DNA of 32,347 nt from Deltaproteobacteria bacterium. GTDB taxonomy: Bacteria > Desulfobacterota > WTBG01 > JAGOGO01. This document shows, piece by piece, positions 1 to 8,994 of the stretch. The notes beneath the pieces are model-generated. The model was not told the origin of the DNA. It did no database searches and saw only the letters and a program-made list of their open reading frames with translations. Both the position numbers and the translations under genes were made by a program. How positions within the stretch are numbered: position 1 is the stretch's first letter; each line of letters begins with the position of its first letter. Location: positions 1 through 32,347 of the forward strand of contig JAGOGO010000017.1 of NCBI GenBank assembly GCA_017996625.1, written 5' to 3'.

Positions 1-56
1 TGGCGATGAGTGCTCGGTAAAATGTCGTTCCTACCAGAAGCGCCCATATGCTCTGG

Positions 57-76
57 ATTCCCGCCTTCGCGGGAAT
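57..76. repeat. REP/dRS3-like perfect palindrome
   Basis: ATTCCCGC and GCGGGAAT form an 8-bp perfect stem around a CTTC loop. The form ATTCCC-N8-GGGAAT is the same as the dRS3 repeat described in Neisseria, but this is a resemblance of form and not a claim of homology. The minus-strand core CCCGCGAAGGCGGG is nearly the same as the hairpin core of the tandem repeat at the right end of the window. It lies downstream of the histidine kinase gene, outside any credible ORF. Confidence 0.7.
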
Positions 77-118
77 GACATCTCAGTGGATTGCCGCCTG
101 CGCGGGTTGCGCGTCAGG

Positions 119-180
119 TCGTTATCCACCGAACGAAGTGAGGCGGCGCTCCAGCTCGTTATCCACCGAACGAAGTGAGG
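119..180. repeat. Two direct copies of a 25-bp sequence, 37 bp apart
   Basis: The same 25 bases, beginning TCGTTATCCACC and ending AAGTGAGG, occur at 119-143 and 156-180. Together with the palindrome at 57-76 they make positions 1-238 a repeat-rich non-coding stretch past the 3' end of the histidine kinase. I see no gene in it. The second copy runs into AATGACGATGGG. Confidence 0.65.
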
Positions 181-238
181 AATGACGATGGGAACGTTTC
201 TTCTGCGATCTACCTGGACCGTGTCCAGAGGCTTTCGC

Positions 239-3200
239 TCACTCCTCACTCTTCGTCAGCGGCCATGATGCCTTGATGATCGTACCTTTTCCCTTTCGGC
301 TCCTGATATAGAAGGCACCGCCGGAGAGCTGGGATCGCTCTCGCATGCTGGAAAGTCCGATCCCGCATTCTTCAGCTCTGGCGTTAAGTGCTTGAGGGAG
401 ATTGAAGCCCCTTCCGTTATCTTCGATCACAAGCTCGATCCGATCATCCATTTTCCGCAGCGAAAAATGCACCCGATCGGCGCGACTGTGTTTGATAATA
501 TTGTTCATAGACTCTTGTGCAATTCGAAAAATCGTAATTTTTAGTGCTTCGGGCACATCGTGGTCTTCTACTGTAATGAATGTCTCGACATTGATCTGCG
601 GAAACAGTTTCTTGAACCGACGAACAAACCAGGAAAATGCCGAAACCACCCCCAGATCGTCAAGCATCGCCGGCCTCAGGTCCATCTGAATCCGGCGGCA
701 GTCCTCGATACTATCTTTGATTACCGTGGTCGCAGCAAGCAGGGCCTGGGTTGCTGCCGGCATCGGGGTTTTCGTCACCTCTTCCAAGGCAGTTTCCACT
801 TTCATCTTAATAAGACTCAGTGATGCACCGAGGCTGTCGTGGATTTCCCGGGCAATGCTTTTTCGTTCATTCTCCTGGGCAGTGAGCAACCGCGAGGAAA
901 GAACCCGCAGCTGTTCTTCCGACTGCTTCAGTGATAGTTCAATGTGCTTTCGGCGGGTGATATCGGTCATCGTGACAACCACGGCGGTGATTTCCCCGTT
1001 CTTCCCGAGAATGGGAACCGCCGAGTCCAGGATAATCTTGCGAGTACCGTCAAAGGCCTCGATCTCGATCTCCTGATTCAGACATGCCTCTGCGGTCGCC
1101 AGAGCACGAAGTCCCGCCAATTCATTGCTGCTCAGCGGTTTTCCGGTATTCGTCCACCAGGCTCGGTACTCTCCGCATTGGTCAATGCTCCGATAGCGTA
1201 TTCCGTCCCAGATTTTTTCCGCTGCTGGATTTGCCTCGATAATTCTTCCTTTTCCATCGATAACCAGAACACCTACCGGCAGGTACTCAAGGACAGTTTT
1301 GATAAGGGTTTTTTGTTCCTGAAGCAGCCGTTCACGCTCAATCAGCTTGCGAATGAGATCACGAAGCTCCATGGTTCGTTCCGCAACGCGTGACTCAAGT
1401 CGCTCCCGCGCCGTTCGCAGCTCTTCCAGCAGTCGCATCTGTTCCATGGAAACCGCAACATGCTCGGCCACCATCTTCATCAGGGAGAGTTCATCGTCAG
1501 CGAAGCTCGTGCGGGTATAGGTGCCGAACAAAAGCGTACCGATTACCCGATCACCTGCGATCAGCGGGTGGCAAGCACAGGCAGTCAACCCCAGTGAAAG
1601 CGCCACGTCACAGCATAAATCCTGCGGCTTCGCCATCCTCTCAGTAGCAATCCGTACACCATCCCAGGCAACACATTGACAGATCATATCCCAAAGCGGC
1701 ATCTCATCGAGTACTTTCGCGGTCTCTTCATTAATACCGCTCCAGGCATGCAGCCGCAACACCTTCTTGTTCTCATCCGCCAGGAAGTTGAGAAACACCT
1801 GGCAATCAAGGTAAGCCATGACATCGCCGCACAGTTGCTTTATCTTATCTTGAGGCTCCTGAGTTTGCAGCAGCTCGCCGGCCACCTTTGATAAAAGCTC
1901 GAACCGCTGCCGGCTCCTTCTTAACGCCTCTTCAGCCCGCAGGTGCTCGGTCACATTTCTGCTTGCACCTGCTATAAATACCACTCGGCCATCTTCCCCA
2001 AACATGGGACTGAGGACATTTTCATATTGACTGCTCACTCCGGCCGGGCCCGGGTAAGAGGTCTCGTTTCTCACCACGTTGCTGCTGGCTATGACCTGCT
2101 GGATACCGTGAAAAAGCGTATCCGCCGCATCCTGGGGATAACCAAGCTCCCGCACGGTCTTTCCAATGGCCTGCTCTCTGGTAAGACCCCACAGATCCAG
2201 CAGAATCCGGTTGGCATACACAATCCGGCCCTCGGTGTCAAAAACATACAGGCAGTCCTGCACCGCAGCGCTGAATGCCTCCAGAAGACGTGACTGTTGA
2301 TCCAACTCAGATTCAATCTTCCGGGAATGCTTCTGCATCCGGGCCTTCTCCGAGACACTCCAGGAACGTTTAGCAGCTTTTTGTACCAGCGCGATTTCCT
2401 GATCATTCCACTTTCGGGGCCGGTCGCTTACCGCCCAAAACAGTGCGACCCGCTGCCTCTGCTCGAAAACAGGCACGACCACAAGAGCCCGGAACCCATG
2501 GTCCAGATACCATCCCCGGCATTCAAGCGACAACAGCCGAACATCCTTCTCCCCGTCCTCGCAGACGACTACCTGTCCTTCATCCAAATCAGCCCGGCAC
2601 ACCCCGCCTGGAAGTCCTACCTCAATCAGGCCGGCAATCGATGGTGTCCTTGGATGATAATCCCCGGTCACAAATGCCAGTTTTCCTCTGTCATCAATTT
2701 TCGTAAAGAAACAGTGTGACAGACCCAGATGACTGCCGACAGCCGCGGCAGCAGCTTCCAGAATATCACTCGGATCCTCAATATAATGGATCCGGTCGGT
2801 AACATCCTCCATGAAGTCACCGTGCAATTCCCGCACCTTTTGTTCGGTGATGTCCTGTACCCAGGCCTTAAGCAGGTCGCCAGTGCTCGTGTGATAGATA
2901 CCTCCATGAGCTTCCAGCCACCGAATGGTTCCTTCACTGTCCAAGCAGCGATACACTACCAACAGCGTGGTTCCGGTGAATGCAGCTTTTACTGCGTCTT
3001 CTACGTTCTGACGATCCAAGGGGTGAATGGATTGCAGGAAGGTCTCGAATGATAACGGAGTTTCACGACGTGGATAAAGATTGTGCAATCGCAGTACTGC
3101 GGCGGTGACGGTAAGCTGGCGGGTAGCGATATCAAGGGTCCAGGTGCCGCTTGATGGAGCCTTTTTCAATAACGTCCGGAGGTGTTCACCTGCAGCCAAA

Positions 3201-3292
3201 CGCTTCTCCCAACCGGATATGTCACCAGTTCTGACACTATCACGCGGTAATCCGTTACCGACCTGATTTCCGTCATTGGATTTCTTGTTCAT
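239..3292 (-). CDS. Soluble multi-PAS/GAF sensor histidine kinase (HisKA_3, NarL/DegS type)
   Basis: This is a cytoplasmic two-component sensor of 1017 aa with no membrane segment visible. Rough domain order is PAS (45-155), GAF (165-325), PAS (345-465), GAF (485-640), a coiled-coil linker, PAS (690-800), HisKA_3 and HATPase_c. The H-box is ERKSIAREIHDSLG with phospho-acceptor His818. The N-box is ESMNNIIKH near 930, and DNGRGF at 958-963 is a G-box. HisKA_3 kinases normally phosphorylate LuxR/NarL-type regulators, but none is in the window; one could lie beyond position 1. The chosen ATG at 3292 is preceded by GGGG at about 8 nt. An in-frame extension to 3412 looks non-coding. The ligand is unknown. 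It is the last gene of the minus-strand block, 333 bp from the ferritin-like gene, so it may be transcribed alone. Confidence 0.9.
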   Translation of the reverse strand: MNKKSNDGNQVGNGLPRDSVRTGDISGWEKRLAAGEHLRTLLKKAPSSGTWTLDIATRQLTVTAAVLRLHNLYPRRETPLSFETFLQSIHPLDRQNVEDAVKAAFTGTTLLVVYRCLDSEGTIRWLEAHGGIYHTSTGDLLKAWVQDITEQKVRELHGDFMEDVTDRIHYIEDPSDILEAAAAAVGSHLGLSHCFFTKIDDRGKLAFVTGDYHPRTPSIAGLIEVGLPGGVCRADLDEGQVVVCEDGEKDVRLLSLECRGWYLDHGFRALVVVPVFEQRQRVALFWAVSDRPRKWNDQEIALVQKAAKRSWSVSEKARMQKHSRKIESELDQQSRLLEAFSAAVQDCLYVFDTEGRIVYANRILLDLWGLTREQAIGKTVRELGYPQDAADTLFHGIQQVIASSNVVRNETSYPGPAGVSSQYENVLSPMFGEDGRVVFIAGASRNVTEHLRAEEALRRSRQRFELLSKVAGELLQTQEPQDKIKQLCGDVMAYLDCQVFLNFLADENKKVLRLHAWSGINEETAKVLDEMPLWDMICQCVAWDGVRIATERMAKPQDLCCDVALSLGLTACACHPLIAGDRVIGTLLFGTYTRTSFADDELSLMKMVAEHVAVSMEQMRLLEELRTARERLESRVAERTMELRDLIRKLIERERLLQEQKTLIKTVLEYLPVGVLVIDGKGRIIEANPAAEKIWDGIRYRSIDQCGEYRAWWTNTGKPLSSNELAGLRALATAEACLNQEIEIEAFDGTRKIILDSAVPILGKNGEITAVVVTMTDITRRKHIELSLKQSEEQLRVLSSRLLTAQENERKSIAREIHDSLGASLSLIKMKVETALEEVTKTPMPAATQALLAATTVIKDSIEDCRRIQMDLRPAMLDDLGVVSAFSWFVRRFKKLFPQINVETFITVEDHDVPEALKITIFRIAQESMNNIIKHSRADRVHFSLRKMDDRIELVIEDNGRGFNLPQALNARAEECGIGLSSMRERSQLSGGAFYIRSRKGKGTIIKASWPLTKSEE

Positions 3293-3625
3293 GCTGCAGA
3301 CCCCAGATTGGGAGCAGAGTCCTTCGCTTGGGAATGAGGCTTGTTTTGAGAAGCGCAGATGGGAAGAAGGCGAATTTGCACGGGTATGCAACCCCGTTGC
3401 GGACGGCACCATCCTCTCGTGTTACGTTATGAACAGCCTCTATTCAGTGCGAAGGCATTGTCTTTACAAAAAAAGAAGACAACGGTTCAAAAAGCCCACC
3501 ACTATGGAAAGATTTACAGTATCAGCTCGGACAAGTCATTGTCAAGCCGAAAGGACATATGCAAGTGACAGGCAGGATACGATAAAAACTGACCACACGA
3601 AGATGTTTTTGAAGCAGAGAGACAC
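3293..3625. other. Intergenic gap with a short hairpin
   Basis: No gene is seen in these 333 bp. TTGTCTT and AAGACAA form a 7-bp stem around an A-rich loop near 3459-3485. A candidate promoter for the histidine kinase lies at 3516-3545. No clear terminator follows the ferritin-like gene, so read-through into the kinase remains possible. Confidence 0.5.
3516..3545 (-). promoter_or_regulatory. Candidate sigma70 promoter for the histidine kinase
   Basis: Read on the minus strand there is a perfect -35 TTGACA (3540-3545), an 18-bp spacer and a weak -10 TACTGT (3516-3521). It lies about 225 bp upstream of the chosen kinase start. The -10 box matches the consensus at only three positions, so this is tentative. 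Confidence 0.35.
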
Positions 3626-4090
3626 TCAGATGAGTTCCGTCGCACGCTCTTCTAATACTTTCGCATGCTGCTTCTCCTCTGAGATGATAACCTCCAGATG
3701 AGTACGGATCTCTGCATCTTCAATCCACTCCCAGATCAGTTCGTAGAAAAGAATGGTGTCCCGTTCGAATTCTAAAGCAATACGCCTCAGATCTTCAACG
3801 GTCAGGGTATCAGAAGACAGTGTGTCTTCCAGAGAAAAAGTCTGAGCACCAAGCACAGTGGAGAGGATTTCAGCTGAAGCTTCATCAATGAGGTAGTCGT
3901 TCCCAGTCTTTGCATGCTGTTGTTGCAGTGCCATGAACCACTGCCGATGGCTGACTTCCTGCTCCGCGAGCCAGAGAAAAAGATCACGCACTTCTTTGGC
4001 AGTGACTCTCTCAAGTACCGTGCGGTACACTGCCTCACCGTTTCTTTCCAGGTGAATTGCTAGGCTCGTGATATCGTGGAGCGTGAACAT
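3626..4090 (-). CDS. Ferritin-like (rubrerythrin-type) diiron protein
   Basis: This is a 154-aa four-helix-bundle protein. Candidate diiron ligands come in the usual two halves: Glu19 and E45-V-S-H48 in the first helix pair, then a Glu in EFERD (107-109) and E139-K-Q-H142 in the second pair. There is no C-terminal rubredoxin CxxC domain, so it belongs with the erythrin-only or YciE/rubrerythrin-like ferritins rather than full rubrerythrins. Such proteins handle iron or peroxide in the cytoplasm; the exact activity is not readable here. AGGAGA lies about 9 nt before the ATG. It is separated from malQ by a 561-bp repeat-filled gap, so it is probably not strictly part of the trehalose operon. 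A link to stress defence is an inference from its neighbours. Confidence 0.8.
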   Translation of the reverse strand: MFTLHDITSLAIHLERNGEAVYRTVLERVTAKEVRDLFLWLAEQEVSHRQWFMALQQQHAKTGNDYLIDEASAEILSTVLGAQTFSLEDTLSSDTLTVEDLRRIALEFERDTILFYELIWEWIEDAEIRTHLEVIISEEKQHAKVLEERATELI

Positions 4091-4651
4091 GAATCAGAAT
4101 CTCCTAGTGCGTTTTCCTCTCTACGCGAGAAGGATCAGCTGATACGCCGGCCGTACCGTAGGAAGACTGGGTGAATGGAATAGTGGAATGACAAAACAAA
4201 GGAAGACCCGCTGATGGAAATTCTAAGCACGAAGCTCTAAATCCAAAACGGCAAGTCCAAGACAGACGCGAGGAATCCAGTCCCGGCCGGTGCGGGATTC
4301 GCTGCGGGGACGCTGCTCCCACACGACAGTAAAAAGTAAGAAGCAAGAGGTAAGAAGTATAAAGACGAGGGGCGAGTCGTGTCTTCTCGTTCTTGCTTCT
4401 CGTATGAAACTTCACGTTCGTCTGTCATCCCTGCCGCCGCCTTCGCGGACGGTAGACTCCGAAGGGGATCCAGGTTTAGAACCTTGGAGCCTTTGGGTGT
4501 TGAATGTGTTTAGAGCTTAGAGATTCGGATTTAGAATTTTCCTCCGCTCTCCTCCTGCGCGTCACACAAGACTCCCATTATTCCGTTATTCCATCGTCCC
4601 ATTTCTCCATTTCACCACTTTTCAATTCCTCCAATTCCCTATCCCCCTCTC
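4091..4651. repeat. Nested inverted arrays of degenerate heptamers (non-coding, 561 bp)
   Basis: I see no credible gene here. Three pairs of complementary arms are nested. The outer arms are 4165-4200 and about 4575-4620, rich in GGTGAA and TGGAATA on the left and their complements on the right. The middle arms are 4214-4262 and 4484-4545, sharing TTTAGAG, CTTAGA and TTTAGAA units. The inner arms are 4328-4365 and 4381-4404, sharing GAAGCAAGA and its complement. Each arm is written in 7-bp steps, for example GTAAGAA-GCAAGAG. Between the arms sit GC-rich segments (4265-4320, 4421-4472), the second with the core GCCTTCGCGG related to the palindrome at 57-76. Confidence 0.7.
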
Positions 4652-6145
4652 CTACACCCGGCCATACGCTTCGGTCATTTCCCGAAGCCGGTCGCTGATG
4701 GATGGATCGATCTGTTCCGGAGCGAGCTGCCAACGCCAATTACCCTGATTGACCGCCGGTCGGTTCATGCGGGCTTCCTCTCCGAGGCCAAGCAGATCCT
4801 GCATCGGAATGATGGAGGTATTTGCCACCGATCTCATGGCCATGCGGATCAGGTCCCAGTGGCCCGATCTACTATCAATCGGACAGCCCAGGTATCGAGA
4901 GAGACGTGCCTTTTCTTCCGCAGAGGCTTCGTTATTGAGCCAGCCGCGAGTGGTGTTATTGTCGTGGGTTCCCGTATAGACAATACAGTCGCGCACCAGG
5001 TTATGAGGAATATAAGGATTTGTTCCGATATCGGGCCCGAAGGCAAACAGGAGAACCTTCATACCCGGCAACTCATACTGACTCATCACTTCCCGAACGT
5101 CCGGTGTAATTACGCCAAGGTCTTCGGCAATCACCGGAAGTGAGGAGAATTTGCGGTGCAGGTGCTTGAAGAAGTCCTTAACCGGTGCTTCCACCCAGCG
5201 ACCGCGAATAGCAGTCGTTTCATGAGCCGGAACTTCCCAGTAGGCCACCAGACCCCGGAAATGATCGATCCTGACGATATCGAAGAGCGCCAGATTATGA
5301 CGCAAACGATCTACCCACCAGTCGTAGTGTCGATCCTTCAGTACGTCCCAGTTGTAGACGGGGTTTCCCCAGAGCTGTCCGGTGGAGCTGAAATAGTCCG
5401 GTGGAACCCCAGCGACAACATACGGCTGCTTGTGCTCACCAAGCTTAAAAATGGATGGATGAGTCCACACATCGACGCTGTCGAACTGAACATAAATCGG
5501 AAGATCTCCGATGATCTGAATGCCTTTGCTAAAGCAGTATTCCTTGAGTGCATACCACTGTTGGGAGAAGAGGTACTGAACAATTTTTATCCTCTCGATT
5601 GCATCGCTCAACTCGGCAGCGGCAACCACCAGTGCTTCCGGATTTCGGTCTCGCAGCTCGACCGGCCACTCGTTCCAACTTCTTCCATCAAAACGGGAAT
5701 GCAATGCCATAAAGACAGCGAAGTCATTAAGCCAGACCGCGTTCCGTTCAAGAAAGAGCTCATAGGTGCTCGATCGATGATGCTTGAATGCCTGAACGGC
5801 CCGAAACAGCAGTGTTCTTTTATAATCGGTAACGGTCTCGTAATCTACGGTGCCGACAGGAAATTTCGGACCATCTTTCATATCCGCATCCGAGAGCAGA
5901 CCGGCCTGATGCAGCAGTTCAGGGCTGATCAGAAGTGGATTGCAGGCAAAAGCTGATGTGCTGTGATAGGGAGAATTTTGATAGACTAGATCAGTAGGGT
6001 TGAGCGGTAGAATCTGCCAGTAGCTCTGTTTTGTCTGAGCAAGGAAGTCGGCGAACCGATAGGCCTGGGGTCCGAGATCGCCAATGCCGAAAGCACTCGG
6101 CAAAGAGGATACGTGGAGAAGAACTCCGCTTCCGCGTGTTTTCAT
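4652..6145 (-). CDS. malQ: 4-alpha-glucanotransferase (amylomaltase, GH77)
   Basis: This enzyme transfers alpha-1,4-glucan segments between malto-oligosaccharides and releases glucose. At 497 aa it is the short bacterial amylomaltase form. The GH77 catalytic residues are visible: nucleophile Asp294 in VRIDHFRG, acid/base Glu341 in IAEDLG and Asp395 in GTHDNNT. These positions agree with Thermus amylomaltase (293/340/395). The N-terminal GVLLHVSSLPS and NSPYHSTSAFA motifs are typical. The start overlaps the treY stop by 4 bases (ATGA), which implies translational coupling in one transcript; GGAG lies about 10 nt upstream. Here it can recycle short maltodextrins left by TreY/TreZ into chains long enough to be used again. 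Confidence 0.96.
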   Translation of the reverse strand: MKTRGSGVLLHVSSLPSAFGIGDLGPQAYRFADFLAQTKQSYWQILPLNPTDLVYQNSPYHSTSAFACNPLLISPELLHQAGLLSDADMKDGPKFPVGTVDYETVTDYKRTLLFRAVQAFKHHRSSTYELFLERNAVWLNDFAVFMALHSRFDGRSWNEWPVELRDRNPEALVVAAAELSDAIERIKIVQYLFSQQWYALKEYCFSKGIQIIGDLPIYVQFDSVDVWTHPSIFKLGEHKQPYVVAGVPPDYFSSTGQLWGNPVYNWDVLKDRHYDWWVDRLRHNLALFDIVRIDHFRGLVAYWEVPAHETTAIRGRWVEAPVKDFFKHLHRKFSSLPVIAEDLGVITPDVREVMSQYELPGMKVLLFAFGPDIGTNPYIPHNLVRDCIVYTGTHDNNTTRGWLNNEASAEEKARLSRYLGCPIDSRSGHWDLIRMAMRSVANTSIIPMQDLLGLGEEARMNRPAVNQGNWRWQLAPEQIDPSISDRLREMTEAYGRV

Positions 6146-8949
6146 GGGGATGTTTCTCCTGTAAGCAGTGCTGCAGGAAATTGGTTAAAGAGTTCACCCG
6201 CCGCAAGCGATCCGATTCCCACAACTGTTTCTCCAGTCAATCGATTCTGCCAGGAAGCAGGGGCCTGCGAATCGACGCGTACGCTCGTGTCCGCCCAGAG
6301 ACTTTGTCCAATGGGAAGTTCATCCGTTCCGACCAGTGATGTAAAGAATCGAGGAACCGCCACCACAGCCCACTGGTGCTTCCAGCGCCGTCCAAAGGCA
6401 ATGATGTGGTTACGGAGCCTTCCGCTCACAGACAGAGGCAGATATGTTCCCGATTCGAAAAGCTGCGGCAGCTCCTGCCGCACCTGTAAGGTTCGCCAAA
6501 TAAGGAAGAGTTTGACCCGGCCATCCTTCCAGCTGTCTAACAGAAGCCGGGCCAGGTGCCCTATTCCCGCTCTGCTTTCAGTTGCCAGGTTCTCGAGGAT
6601 TTCGGATCGCTGCTGGTACTGTACCGGCCGCCGGTTGTCAGGATCGACCAGGCTCAGATCCCAGAGTTCGCTTCCCTGGTAAAAATCCGGCACCCCAGGC
6701 GTAGTCATTTTTACCAGTACCTGGGACAATGAGTTGAATATACCATATCTGGCTACAAACTGTTGAAAAGGAATAAAGTCCCTCAGAAAGAGGTTTTCCT
6801 CCGACGGCTCAAGGATTTGCTCGATAAATGCTGTGCATCCTTCCTCATAGTCAGTATCTGGCTTGAGCCAGCCGGTATGGACCTTGGCTTCCCGGATCGC
6901 TTTGATACAGTAGTCCTTGATCCGCTCGGAAAATTCCGGAATCTCGTCCTGTGAAAAAGGAAAGGCACCTACGAGCGTCTGGTAAAGAAAGTATTCATCG
7001 TTGCGGTCAGGCGCCAGGATATCTCCGGTCTTGCGTTTCCTCTTCTGATTGACTCTGCCCCAGAGCTTGACGTGTTTCTCCCAGAGTTCGGGTACTTCCG
7101 AGATCACATCGAGCCGGCTGCGCACATCTTCGCCTCGTTTGGAATCGTGAGTCGATGTGGTATTCATTGTATGCGGCCACTGCTCACTGCGGTCGCGACA
7201 GAACCGGTGAAACTGCTGGAGCGTAATGCCGAACACATCGGGATTACCGCCGACCTCATTCAACGAAAGAAAGCGGTTGTATACGTACAGCAGTGTATCT
7301 TCGAACCCTTTTGCTGTCAGTGGTCCTGTTGTCTGCTGAAATTTCAGGACAAAGTGCATCCATTGATCCCGCTCACCCTGGCCGGTGTGAGGATCCCAGT
7401 CCCGCTTAAGAAACCGCTCGATAAACCGCAGCTCTTTGGTCAGTCCCGGATTGCTGCTTATCGCACGATTGATCGCCTGATCGAGGTACTGGATATCCAT
7501 CTCTCGGAATGCCGCATTGTTGTTGAAGTAGGTCCGATATACCGGAAAGCGGGCCATTACCTCCATGAGACCGCGCTTTAGACCGGTAAGCGTGATGTCT
7601 CGGGCGTAGCGGTTCAGGCTGGAAATTCTTCGAAGCAGGTGGGCCAGGTTGTCTACATCCCCACCCATTTCTTTTCCGAGGATCAGGTTTTTCTTCTCGG
7701 TCATTACCTCTCGATAATTCATCCGAAAGCCCAGGAAGGAAGCATAGATACGAGTGAAGCTGCGCTCATTGTCGCGACGGATGAACAAACCGTTCACATG
7801 GTTCGTAAAATCGTATCCGGTGGTGCCCTGGACTGGCCAGAATGAGGGCAATTGCTCATCCTGATCGAGTATTTTCTCTACCACAATATACACGTCGCCG
7901 GCAGTTTCCCGAAGGCGGGCCAGGTAGCGGGTTGGATCATACAGCCCATCAATGTGATCAACCCGCAGTCCATTGATCCGCTTCTCGCGCACAAGGGAGA
8001 GAACGAACTGGTGCGTTTTGTTAAATACTGCTTCATCTTCGACCCGCAGGCACATGAGTTCGTTGACATAAAAAAAACGCCGGTAATTGATCTCTTCAGA
8101 GGCGACCTTCCAGAAAGCCAGTCGAAAAAGCTGCTCGGAGAGAAGTCCATCAAGCAGAGCAAAGCTCTCCGGATGGCCTTTTTCCCCGTTGAATTCTTGT
8201 ACATTCTCCTGCAGGAAACTCCGTATGGGGTCGCTTTCCTGAGTAAGTTCCCTCAAGATTCGCTTCGCAAAGCTGATCTGATCATACCGTTCCTGGCGGT
8301 TTTCAGGACCAGGCAGGTTTTTGAAAACGAAGATTACCCCAAGGTACTTGATGAAATCCGGATGCTCCCGGCCGATGGTATCCCTCAATCTGGCCAAGCG
8401 ATGCGTAAGCACGCTGCCGTATGATTCTCCCCGCAGAGGGAAAGCATTCTCGTAGAATCGAATTCGAAAGCCCTCGACCAGATCGTATTCAAGCCTAATA
8501 TCGCCGTCTTCTAATGCTTCGCCGAATGACGTCCCCAGAAACGGCGCCAGAACTCTGCCGCGGATGCTCTCATAATGATGATTCCATTCTATATCGAAAT
8601 ATTGATGATACGCAGATGCCTCACCATTTTCCAAGACATCCATGAGCATCGTGTTCTGGGAGTCAAATGCCATATGATTGGGCACAATGTCCTGCAGCCA
8701 GGTCATCCCGGCGTCGTTCAGCTCCTGACGCAGTGCTTCGAAGTCCTGCTCGGTTCCGAGTTCCGGATTGAGGTGGTTCGAATCGACCACATCGTACCCA
8801 TGCAGACTCCCGGTGCGTGCTCTCATAATCGGAGAAGCGTATAGATCGGATATCCCCAAAGCGGAAAGATACGGCACAATCGCTTTCGCCTGTCTAAAGC
8901 CGAAGCCGGCGTTGAATTGGAGACGGTAAGTCGCCCGGGGAATACGCAT
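6142..8949 (-). CDS. treY: Maltooligosyl trehalose synthase
   Basis: TreY is a GH13 intramolecular transglucosylase that turns the reducing-end alpha-1,4 bond of a maltodextrin into the alpha,alpha-1,1 bond of a maltooligosyl trehalose. The 935-aa protein starts PRATYRLQFNAGFGF and continues DLYASPI and HGYDVVD, all typical of TreY. The nucleophile is Asp331 in GLRVDHIDGLYDP, the acid/base is Glu358 in VVEKIL, and the third acid lies in TSTHDSKRGEDVR. It is at the long end of the family range. It lies 45 bp after treZ and overlaps malQ by 4 bp. GAGGTG about 8 nt upstream supports the ATG at 8949. TreZ acts on its product. Confidence 0.97.
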   Translation of the reverse strand: MRIPRATYRLQFNAGFGFRQAKAIVPYLSALGISDLYASPIMRARTGSLHGYDVVDSNHLNPELGTEQDFEALRQELNDAGMTWLQDIVPNHMAFDSQNTMLMDVLENGEASAYHQYFDIEWNHHYESIRGRVLAPFLGTSFGEALEDGDIRLEYDLVEGFRIRFYENAFPLRGESYGSVLTHRLARLRDTIGREHPDFIKYLGVIFVFKNLPGPENRQERYDQISFAKRILRELTQESDPIRSFLQENVQEFNGEKGHPESFALLDGLLSEQLFRLAFWKVASEEINYRRFFYVNELMCLRVEDEAVFNKTHQFVLSLVREKRINGLRVDHIDGLYDPTRYLARLRETAGDVYIVVEKILDQDEQLPSFWPVQGTTGYDFTNHVNGLFIRRDNERSFTRIYASFLGFRMNYREVMTEKKNLILGKEMGGDVDNLAHLLRRISSLNRYARDITLTGLKRGLMEVMARFPVYRTYFNNNAAFREMDIQYLDQAINRAISSNPGLTKELRFIERFLKRDWDPHTGQGERDQWMHFVLKFQQTTGPLTAKGFEDTLLYVYNRFLSLNEVGGNPDVFGITLQQFHRFCRDRSEQWPHTMNTTSTHDSKRGEDVRSRLDVISEVPELWEKHVKLWGRVNQKRKRKTGDILAPDRNDEYFLYQTLVGAFPFSQDEIPEFSERIKDYCIKAIREAKVHTGWLKPDTDYEEGCTAFIEQILEPSEENLFLRDFIPFQQFVARYGIFNSLSQVLVKMTTPGVPDFYQGSELWDLSLVDPDNRRPVQYQQRSEILENLATESRAGIGHLARLLLDSWKDGRVKLFLIWRTLQVRQELPQLFESGTYLPLSVSGRLRNHIIAFGRRWKHQWAVVAVPRFFTSLVGTDELPIGQSLWADTSVRVDSQAPASWQNRLTGETVVGIGSLAAGELFNQFPAALLTGETSP

Positions 8950-8994
8950 TACCGAAGCACCTCAGAATTCAACATCGAAGCCAAGGGATTCTTC

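Noticed and set aside
31-249. 72-aa minus-strand frame
   Set aside because: It runs through the palindrome and direct repeats and is arginine-rich in the way typical of repeat-derived frames. No ribosome site supports it.
4104-4428. Minus-strand frames of 103 and 63 aa
   Set aside because: They cross the heptamer arms, which leave frames open by their low complexity. Composition is not protein-like.
5156-5956. 266-aa plus-strand frame
   Set aside because: It is antisense to malQ, whose catalytic residues all fall in this stretch. No family resemblance was seen.
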